Shown: positions 58,171 to 64,000 of the stretch, piece by piece
Numbering within the stretch: the first letter of the stretch is position 1
Layout of the letters: every line of letters begins with the position of its first letter
Source: Halovenus aranensis
GTDB lineage: Archaea; Halobacteriota; Halobacteria; Halobacteriales; Haloarculaceae
NCBI RefSeq assembly: GCF_900100385.1
Contig: NZ_FNFC01000010.1
Location: forward strand, 97,899-161,898
DNA length: 64,000 nt
Direction: 5' to 3'
Notes under the pieces: generated by a model
The model's database searches: none
Told to the model about the DNA's origin: nothing
Seen by the model: only the letters and a program-made list of their open reading frames with translations
Program-made: the position numbers and the translations under genes

Positions 58171-58193
58171 GGGTGCATGGGATAAACTGTCAC

Positions 58194-58337
58194 ATGGCGG
58201 AAAAGGTCCTCAACATCCCGGAGACGCTCACCACAAACTGCGCTGAATGCGGTGCGGAAATCGCGTACGAGACTCCGACAGACCCGGCTCGGACGCACCG
58301 CCCTCCGTCCGTGTGCAGTGATTGCCGCGGGGAGTGA
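58194..58337 (+). CDS. Tiny zinc-ribbon protein
   Basis: 47 residues with two C-x2-C pairs: NCAECGAEI and VCSDCRGE. Start set by a TTTATAA centred 27 bp upstream. A probable zinc-binding regulator of the element. Confidence 0.65.
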   Translation: MAEKVLNIPETLTTNCAECGAEIAYETPTDPARTHRPPSVCSDCRGE

Positions 58338-58461
58338 CTCGACCCCCGGTACCACAGTTGCTTATACAGTAGTGGTGATGGTGGAGGCGGCTCGCGCGAG
58401 CGATAATGCGTGTGTGCGTTTGGAAATCATCTGTTTTACTCAGGTGCTTGTAAATTACTGT

Positions 58462-58469
58462 TCTTTAAA
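58462..58469 (+). promoter_or_regulatory. TATA box of serine recombinase gene
   Basis: CTTTAAAC centred about 27 bp before the ATG at 58494. Confidence 0.55.
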
Positions 58470-58493
58470 CGAGTGGGTTGTGTATATGCGTAT

Positions 58494-59261
58494 ATGACTG
58501 AGACCGGCATCGACCCGGGGACAGACACAGATTTATCTGGTGATGAAACAATAGCAGGGTACATCCGTGTATCTACCTCGGACCAGGATGCAGGTAGGCA
58601 GCGAGACAGCATTGAAGCGACGTACGGTGAGGGGAACATCGAATGGTATGCGGACCTGGGTGAAAGCGGTGCGGATGCCACTCGACCCGAATACCAACGC
58701 CTGCAAGATGACATTGAATCGGGGGAAATTGATGTGCTCGCTGCTCACGAACTGGACAGGCTCGGGCGCTCGTTCAGCGAGTTGGCGTCTTTCGTTGATT
58801 TCTGTGACGAACACGATGTTGGCATCGACTTAGTTAACCAACCTGTCGATACAACCGGTGACAGCTGGATGGGGGAAATGATGTTGAACATGCTCATCGT
58901 GTTTGCCGACGCCGAGAGAGCGATGATCCAGGATCGGGTGACACAGGGAGTCAAAAAAACAATGGCGGAAGGCAAGCATGTCGGGCGTCCACCCCTGGGG
59001 TATGACGTTGATGAGGAGGGTTTCTTGGTGCAAAACGAGGAATTCGGGCGTGTTCAACAGTTCATCCGTGAAGTGAAGAAGGGTCGCCCGAAACGCCCAA
59101 CTGCGCGCGCGTTTGGCATCCCGGAAGGTTCAGTGCAGTCTGTGTTGGCGAACTCGGAGGAACACTACGACATACCATTCGAAAACGACTCGTGGAAAGT
59201 TGATAGAGCGAGGGTTGAGGCTGGGGAGAAGGAACTCGAACCGCTCAAATTAGACGAGTGA
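58494..59261 (+). CDS. Serine recombinase (resolvase/invertase)
   Basis: 255 residues. Catalytic Ser in YIRVSTSDQDAGRQ, Arg in ELDRLGRSFSELA, helix E region DAERAMIQDRVTQGV, and a C-terminal helix-turn-helix (TARAFGIPEGSVQSVLAN). Small-resolvase type; recombines at paired sites, possibly the repeats upstream (57.4 kb). TATA-like CTTTAAAC sets the start. Confidence 0.9.
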   Translation: MTETGIDPGTDTDLSGDETIAGYIRVSTSDQDAGRQRDSIEATYGEGNIEWYADLGESGADATRPEYQRLQDDIESGEIDVLAAHELDRLGRSFSELASFVDFCDEHDVGIDLVNQPVDTTGDSWMGEMMLNMLIVFADAERAMIQDRVTQGVKKTMAEGKHVGRPPLGYDVDEEGFLVQNEEFGRVQQFIREVKKGRPKRPTARAFGIPEGSVQSVLANSEEHYDIPFENDSWKVDRARVEAGEKELEPLKLDE

Positions 59262-59286
59262 TGTCAGTAGCGGCCTTCTTCAGGCG

Positions 59287-59422
59287 CTAACAACAGCGGT
59301 GGTAACGCTGATTCAACTCGGCTCGTACACGCTCACGAACAGACTCGGGGACATCCTCCCACGAGATGCACGATTTCAATGCGGTGGCTAGATGTGAGTG
59401 TTACCGTAGCGGCGTCCTGCAT
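59287..59422 (-). pseudogene. Frameshifted small protein gene
   Basis: From an ATG at 59422 the frame reads MQDAATVTLTSSHRIEIV and stops at 59333. Shifting by one base gives a protein-like continuation ISWEDVPESVRERVRAEL, ending at 59287. A TTTAAA sits about 26 bp before the ATG, as for functional leaderless genes here. So a single-base insertion seems to have broken a ~45-residue gene. The rest of 59262-59560 is without evident gene. Confidence 0.45.
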
Positions 59423-59560
59423 GTAGACGTAACCACGCAGCCGCGTTTAAATACCGGCATTTTCTCTGAGAGGGCGTCAGTGAGGAGGCACCCTGAACCC
59501 CCTTCATCGACGTGTTCGAGCGCATAATGCACGCACGTGAAACAATCGAATCAACAGGGG

Positions 59561-59815
59561 TTACCGCCTGCCGCCACCAGCCAATCTGGATATGGCGGCG
59601 AGAACAGCTAAAACGTCAACAGCGCCGAGTAGAATGCCCACGCCTCGCCACGCTGAAATGATGCTTCGCGTCGCTTCCCCGAAAGGGCCAGTGAATACCT
59701 CGGCTGGCGCGACTCCGATCAGCTCTGACATAATCACGAGACTTAGCAGATACGCGATATTCCCGACGAGCAAGCCAACAACAAGATAGACCGGCGTATT
59801 GCTCCCGTGACTCAT
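59561..59815 (-). CDS. Two-helix membrane protein of the element
   Basis: 84 residues with two long hydrophobic helices (about 8-33 and 57-79). TTTAAC centred 28 bp before the ATG at 59815 sets the start. No family recognised. Confidence 0.65.
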   Translation of the reverse strand: MSHGSNTPVYLVVGLLVGNIAYLLSLVIMSELIGVAPAEVFTGPFGEATRSIISAWRGVGILLGAVDVLAVLAAISRLAGGGRR

Positions 59816-59840
59816 CGCGTCGTGATTCGTTGCTAGGCAG

Positions 59841-59846
59841 GTTAAA
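59841..59846 (-). promoter_or_regulatory. TATA box of 59815 gene
   Basis: TTTAAC on the minus strand, 28 bp upstream of the start. Confidence 0.5.
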
Positions 59847-60029
59847 GAATACTGCAGTGTTTCACAGCGTTACAACCGGGTTCGCATCGTGTCAACTCCG
59901 GGGTTCGAGCCCACGTGAGCGGGATTACGGCCGTGATAACGCGTCTCTATACGTAACACTAAGCTGCAAGCAATTTTATTCAGCGGAAGAAAACACTATA
60001 CGTACCCGGAACTCATGTGTGGCTAACTA

Positions 60030-60488
60030 ATGTCAGCTACCGAAGACGGAATCACTGATTTGATGGCTGATTACCTCCGGGACAGCGGCATCAACACACG
60101 CACACAAATATCGATATCCACGCCAGGCACACGCAATCAACCCGATTACCAAATCGATAACGGCGGCACGTACGTCGGGGAGGCAAAATGGGGAAGCAAG
60201 AAATGGCAAGGCTTCGCTGAGGCACGGGATTACGGCAACCTCACCGGCGTGAACGGGTCGTTCCTCATCACGTACCCGGAAGAGTTGAAAGACGAAGGTG
60301 CGCAATCACGCCTCACCGGTGATGTAGCAGAATCCGTGTTGTCTGGACACGAGTTCTCCTGCGCTTTCATGCGCGAGGATGAGGATACAGACATCGAAAC
60401 CCTCGAAATACACGAAATCCCGGAGTGGATACAGAGTAACATTAAACGTGAGACGCTCATGGGTAGAGGATTGTTGGTAGCATCATAG
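60030..60488 (+). pseudogene. PD-(D/E)XK nuclease-like gene truncated by IS
   Basis: 152 residues as read. PD in RNQPDYQIDNG and EAK in TYVGEAKWGS are spaced like a PD-(D/E)XK nuclease core, the N-terminal part of restriction-type enzymes. The last ~12 codons after 60453 lie in the left end of an insertion sequence (inverted repeat begins 60454), so the gene is cut there. No right-hand part could be placed with confidence beyond the insertion. Host-defence or element-protection role is possible. Confidence 0.65.
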
Positions 60489-61457
60489 CGCAGCTTCAAG
60501 GATGGTTTTGAGCGCTTCATCGCCGGGTTTGCGACGGACGCGTTTTCGAAGCTGTAACCCTCTGAGGTAGGGTGTGAGTTTGTCTTTGGAGATTCCTCGA
60601 TGGGGCGAGAGCCACCGTCGCGCCAGCGACGCGTGGCTCTCGCACGTGTTGACATGCATGTCGCCATCAGCGTATTCACCCTCGCCGTGGACGACGTACT
60701 GGCGGTCGAATGCGTCGTCCTCGTCGAGTGGCTCGTACGCTCGAAAGCCGTCAGTGTAGACCGTCAGCGACTCCTCTTTGCGGTCAGCAAGCAGGAGTCG
60801 AATCGTCGATTCATCAGCGGCTTTCGCCGGATGAACGTACGTCTCTCCCGCGCCGCGGTCAGTGAGGATAAACACGGGCGGCTTGTCTTCGTGATACGTT
60901 CCACGGCCGCGCGTGGACAGGCCACGCGAGCGCGACAGCCAGTCGCGCTCGCGGCCCTTCTTCCCTGCGTTGACGTACAGTTCGTCGATCTCTACTGGTC
61001 CCTCGAGTTGTGGCCGAGGCGCGTCCAGCGCCCGTAGGAAGCGCTGGACGCGCCGGTACACTGTCTTGTAGGAGACGGCGAGTTCGGCATCCAGTTGCCG
61101 AATGCTCGTGTTCAGCCGGATGTAGGTGTAGACGGCGAGATACCACTTCCTGAGCGGTATTGCCGAGTGTTCGAAGACCGTGCCGGTCTTATCGTTGAAC
61201 GTCCGGCCGCAATCCTTACACAGATACCGTTGAAACACCCGATAGCTGCCGTACCGAATCGCTGATTCGGCACGGCAGCGCGGGCAATAGATGCCGTCAC
61301 GCCAGCGAATCTGTTCCAGCAGATTCGCGGCCCGACGTTCCGAGACGAACGTCTTCAATGAGAACATTGTTCGTCGGGTGGCGCGGCCGCGCCACCCTTG
61401 CCCCCTGTGACTTCCAGCTACTGCTCCAACTCACCAACAATCCTCTACAGAAGAGCG
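60454..61457. mobile_element. IS1595-type insertion sequence
   Basis: About 1.0 kb bounded by imperfect 25-base terminal inverted repeats: 60454-60478 and 61433-61457 share the 16-base core GTAGAGGATTGTTGGT and an outer CGCTC. No exact target duplication is visible; TTAAAC occurs just outside both ends but is short. It holds the transposase at 60483. Confidence 0.75.
60483..61367 (-). CDS. IS1595-family transposase
   Basis: 294 residues. N-terminal zinc ribbon (YCPRCRAES ... YLCKDCGRTF), then an HTH-like segment (IRQLDAELAVSYKTVYRRVQ), catalytic region EIDELYVNAGKKGRERD, VYTDGFRAYEPL, NTCESHASLARRWLSPHRG. The DDE-type (with Asn in place of Glu) catalytic set is that of IS1595. Full length. 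Confidence 0.9.
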   Translation of the reverse strand: MFSLKTFVSERRAANLLEQIRWRDGIYCPRCRAESAIRYGSYRVFQRYLCKDCGRTFNDKTGTVFEHSAIPLRKWYLAVYTYIRLNTSIRQLDAELAVSYKTVYRRVQRFLRALDAPRPQLEGPVEIDELYVNAGKKGRERDWLSRSRGLSTRGRGTYHEDKPPVFILTDRGAGETYVHPAKAADESTIRLLLADRKEESLTVYTDGFRAYEPLDEDDAFDRQYVVHGEGEYADGDMHVNTCESHASLARRWLSPHRGISKDKLTPYLRGLQLRKRVRRKPGDEALKTILEAAL

Positions 61458-61459
61458 GT

Positions 61460-61516
61460 GTGCTTAAACTACCCGAACCGGACGGTTCTCTTCCGGCGGC
61501 AGAGGTAAGGAAGTAG
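61460..61516 (+). pseudogene. Frameshifted N-terminal end of ISH3-type transposase
   Basis: A GTG at 61460 opens a frame reading LKLPEPDGSLPAAEVRK and ending at TAG 61514-61516; the transposase frame 1 base over reads EVAADVIGQLPLRG just after. Loss of four bases (GGAA) from an AAGGAAGGAAG tract would convert a continuous reading into this split. Alternative: the segment is the 3' end of the disrupted nuclease gene, with which it is also in frame. Confidence 0.5.
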
Positions 61517-61524
61517 CGGCTGAC

Positions 61525-62763
61525 GTGATTGGACAGCTCCCGCTTCGAGGAATCGAGGGTTCTCCCCGCGATTCCGGCGATATCTGGCCTGTCGTCACCA
61601 TGGCCAGCGTCAATCAGTCGTCCGTCTGGGAGGTCACGTCCCAGACGGACGACACGCCCTGCGACGATACCGTCATGGACTGGCTGCACACACTCCAGCG
61701 TGACCAGCTCGAAATGGCTGTCAGCCTTCTGTTTCGCCACCTCGCCATGACGATTCTCGACCCTGACCGGTTGAGAATCGTCTCCATCGACCTTGTCGAT
61801 AACCCCTACCACGGCTCTCCCGACGAGGATAGCGGTGAACTTTGCAAAACCACTCCAACCGACGGTACCACGACCTGCCACCGTTACTGCACCGCCTACG
61901 TTGTCTCAAACGGGAAGCCGGTGACGCTGACACTGACCTACGTCCGTAGCGACGAGAAGGAAGCCGACGCGGTCGAGGACGCGCTCGACCGCGTCGGCAC
62001 CTATCCCTTCGAAATCGACCTCTTGCTCGCTGATCGTGGCTTCGACAACGAACGGGTGATTCGTCGCGCACGCGACCTTGCAACGACGGTGATCCCCGTC
62101 CGAAAGAAGGGTGAGCGGATGAAAGACAAGCTCGCCACGCACTGCTCGTACATGACGACCTACCGCATGTACAAGGGAAGCGAGCGGGAACTGCGCTTCC
62201 CGCTCGCGGTCTCTGTCTCCTATCAGAACGGAGACCGAGGCAAGCATGGCGAGGTCGTTCGTGGGTACGTGGCGTGCGATCTCGGTAATCGCACGCCCAC
62301 GCAGGTCGAACGTCACTACCGGAAACGCTCGGCAATAGAGACGAGCTATCGGTTGTTTCGCCAAGCACGGGCAACGACGACGATACAAGGCTCAATCGTC
62401 CGGTTTGCGTTCGTGATCGTGAGCTTCCTGCTGGAGAATCTGTGGCTCGTGCTGCGATGGACGGTCGTCGCCCGCCCGCGGCGGGGCGGGCGCAACCTGC
62501 CCGAGCAGTTCACGTTCCAGACGTTCTGTGACTGGATTCGCCACGAACTGGAAGCAGAGTTAGAGCGGCGGTGGGAGATCAAGACGAACGGTGTTGGTGT
62601 GCGTGACGCGTACGCTTCGGCCGCGGGCTGGCCGTCAGCCCGCGGCCTCTGGCCAGCGAGTTATCAGCAGCAGCACTACTCAGAAACCGCTTCAAAAACC
62701 ATTCTCATTGCTGTCTCTGTTCAGTTCAGACCGATGTTTCGGTTTAGGGAGCTACCGTTCTAA
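61525..62763 (+). CDS. ISH3-type (IS4-superfamily) transposase
   Basis: 412 residues from a GTG at 61525. DDE pattern: first Asp in SIDLVDNPYHG, second in LLADRGFDNERV, Glu in KRSAIETSYRLFR (the Y-(2)-R-(3)-E-type motif). Similar to haloarchaeal ISH3-group transposases. The true N-terminus is likely the 61460 segment, frameshifted. IS borders not resolved. Confidence 0.82.
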   Translation: MIGQLPLRGIEGSPRDSGDIWPVVTMASVNQSSVWEVTSQTDDTPCDDTVMDWLHTLQRDQLEMAVSLLFRHLAMTILDPDRLRIVSIDLVDNPYHGSPDEDSGELCKTTPTDGTTTCHRYCTAYVVSNGKPVTLTLTYVRSDEKEADAVEDALDRVGTYPFEIDLLLADRGFDNERVIRRARDLATTVIPVRKKGERMKDKLATHCSYMTTYRMYKGSERELRFPLAVSVSYQNGDRGKHGEVVRGYVACDLGNRTPTQVERHYRKRSAIETSYRLFRQARATTTIQGSIVRFAFVIVSFLLENLWLVLRWTVVARPRRGGRNLPEQFTFQTFCDWIRHELEAELERRWEIKTNGVGVRDAYASAAGWPSARGLWPASYQQQHYSETASKTILIAVSVQFRPMFRFRELPF

Positions 62764-62971
62764 GATTGAACGACCCATACCAACTCAACTCGGCTTCCGA
62801 ATCCTTGATTGGGAAGTACCGGCCCTTTTAGTTCAATTAATAGTCCGAAATATAACGTGCTCACTTGATGTGCGGTGTGGCAACCGAGGAAATTATTATC
62901 AGCAATATTGACAATTTCCCACGGATCAGCATAATTATTAATATAGAACGCTGAAAATAGAAAATAGTTGT

Positions 62972-63652
62972 ATGCAACGAAGAAAATTCATTGCACTGGT
63001 TGGAGGAACAACTGTAACAGGAGTAGCTGGGTGCCTCGGGAATAGTGACGACAGTGGAAATGATAGTTCACCTACCGAGACGCCGACGCCAGAACCCACA
63101 GAAACGGAAACGCCGACGCCTGACCCCACAGAAACGGAAACGCCGACGCCTGACCCCACAGAAACGGATACGCCGACGCCTGAACCCACAGAAACAGAGA
63201 CGGAAACGCCGACGCCCGAACCTAGCGATGACCCCTTCGCAGACGCTGACGGGAATGACTTCTTCATTAAGCAACCGATCAATTCGCTTTTTGAAAACAA
63301 AGGAATCACAGTTAATGGTGGAAGAGAATACAGAGGACGGATTCAGGATGCGGAACTCATTGATGAGGATGATGAAAAAATCCTCCAGATTAATGTGACC
63401 ATAGACGAAGACTATGGGAACCTGAGGAGTAACGTGATTCTGTACGGGCAGGTCATTCCAAGGGGTCTTACTAGGCAGGAAGCTGATGAGCTTGAGTCAA
63501 TTCACTTCGATGACCTTAAAGAGGTCTGGGTTAACCCTGAAAGTAAGGATAAGGTTCTTGAGATCCCCACGTCGGTTATCATGAACTACATTGAATCAGG
63601 GAACCGTGATGCATACCTCGATCAGGTGAATCGGTTGTCTCGTTCTATGTAG
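62972..63652 (+). CDS. Tat lipoprotein with Thr/Pro repeats
   Basis: 226 residues. Twin-Arg start (QRRKFIALVGG) and lipobox VAGC at about residue 21. A stalk of ETPTPxPTET repeats (30-bp DNA tandem) follows, then a ~140-residue soluble domain starting at FFIKQPINSLFENKG. Surface-exposed. TATA-like AATATAG about 30 bp upstream. Function unknown. Confidence 0.8.
   Translation: MQRRKFIALVGGTTVTGVAGCLGNSDDSGNDSSPTETPTPEPTETETPTPDPTETETPTPDPTETDTPTPEPTETETETPTPEPSDDPFADADGNDFFIKQPINSLFENKGITVNGGREYRGRIQDAELIDEDDEKILQINVTIDEDYGNLRSNVILYGQVIPRGLTRQEADELESIHFDDLKEVWVNPESKDKVLEIPTSVIMNYIESGNRDAYLDQVNRLSRSM
63077..63226 (+). repeat. 30-bp tandem repeats in lipoprotein stalk
   Basis: Four 30-base units (63077-63196) and a diverged fifth (63197-63226), each encoding about ten residues of the ETPTPxPTET type. 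Units 2 and 3 are identical. Confidence 0.75.
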
Positions 63653-63694
63653 CTGTTTGAACTGCTCTATTGAAAATGCGGGACGGGAGTCGGA

Positions 63695-64000
63695 TCATAG
63701 CGTTTTGGCGAGTTTCTTGAGATTGTTGAGCGCGAACAGGAGGACGATCTCACGGAACTGGCGGTACCAGAACCGCGAACGCAGGGCGGAGTCCTGCGTT
63801 CGCTTGACCGTCGAGTAGGACGTTTCTGCCATCCATCGCTGCGTGTAGCTTTTCTCCCGGATGAGCGCGTTATTCGCAGTTGCCATCAGCGACGATCCGC
63901 GGTAGTGAACAAGGTACTCGACGTCGTGTGCAGCGATTTCGTATTCCGTGTGCCAGTCCTGGAACCCATTGTCAGCAGCCACGGCCCGCAGGTCGTCCGC
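63695..64000 (-). CDS. Transposase (IS5-like), C-terminal part
   Basis: The frame is open to the window edge at 64000 and reads about 101 residues. Contains MAETSYSTVKRTQDSALRSR, likely the catalytic Glu region, and ends REIVLLFALNNLKKLAKTL. The 5' part is off the window. IS5-like assignment is by recall. Separate from the ISH3 and IS1595 elements. Confidence 0.75.
   Translation of the reverse strand, partial: ADDLRAVAADNGFQDWHTEYEIAAHDVEYLVHYRGSSLMATANNALIREKSYTQRWMAETSYSTVKRTQDSALRSRFWYRQFREIVLLFALNNLKKLAKTL

Noticed and set aside
59880..59925. tRNA-like T-arm near 59893-59925 (GGGGTTCGAGCCCACG)
   Set aside because: One mismatch in the stem and no matching acceptor or anticodon arms found upstream; likely chance.
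59830..60030. 66-codon open frame before the nuclease-like gene
   Set aside because: No promoter, no motif, composition not protein-like.
61438..62768. Precise ends of the ISH3-type element (CAATC-like termini)
   Set aside because: Only a few bases match between the candidate ends and there is no target duplication, so the borders were not annotated.

Overview
The window is typical of a haloarchaeon (class Halobacteria). It has high GC, strongly acidic proteins, Tat/lipobox secreted proteins and TATA boxes about 26-28 bp upstream of start codons (leaderless transcripts). It encodes a FolC-FolP fusion protein, archaeal topA and aspS, and haloarchaea-only small families. Genus cannot be fixed from the sequence alone. 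Nothing was searched against a database; family names come from motifs and recall.

Layout, 1-54.9 kb (ordinary chromosome). At 0-6.7 kb lies a MoxR / DUF58 / transglutaminase membrane-protein cluster. At 6.9-9.6 kb is a four-gene ABC exporter operon that ends in its own winged-helix regulator. At 9.6-19.3 kb are an FG-GAP beta-propeller lipoprotein, a DUF309 protein, a GAF-GAF histidine kinase, topA, aspS, a lipoprotein, a UPF0175/PIN toxin-antitoxin pair and a DUF5786 protein. A 1485-residue CARDB surface protein follows (19.4-23.9 kb), then small enzymes, two SDR/epimerase genes, two MFS transporters, gpmI and truA. A decayed stretch (34.0-35.0 kb) holds a membrane-protein pseudogene. Next come korB/korA, divergent from an acyl-CoA dehydrogenase with an FNR-like flavoprotein. 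A perfect 18-bp dyad resembling a FadR/TetR fatty-acid operator lies between them. A zinc-finger protein, a HEAT-repeat protein, a methyltransferase, a glycosyltransferase and folC-folP follow. At 47.6-52.7 kb are three different photolyase/cryptochrome paralogues, with a phytoene-desaturase-like FAD enzyme beside them.

Layout, 54.9-64 kb (mobile region). GC falls and codon use changes. The region opens with a tRNA 3'-end-like sequence, GC-rich hairpins and a tyrosine integrase. It then has small zinc-ribbon and membrane proteins with compact leaderless promoters, a three-copy 20-bp repeat, a serine recombinase and a probable PD-(D/E)XK nuclease truncated by an IS1595-type element. An ISH3-type transposase, probably frameshifted at its N terminus, follows. 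A Tat lipoprotein with a Thr/Pro/Glu tandem-repeat stalk and the 3' part of a third transposase run to the window edge. I read this as an integrated element later hit by insertion sequences; its right end is outside the window.

The strongest leads are the FadR-like operator at 37.69 kb, the three-enzyme light-dependent repair cluster, and the poorly known integrative element with its repeat array at 57.4 kb.
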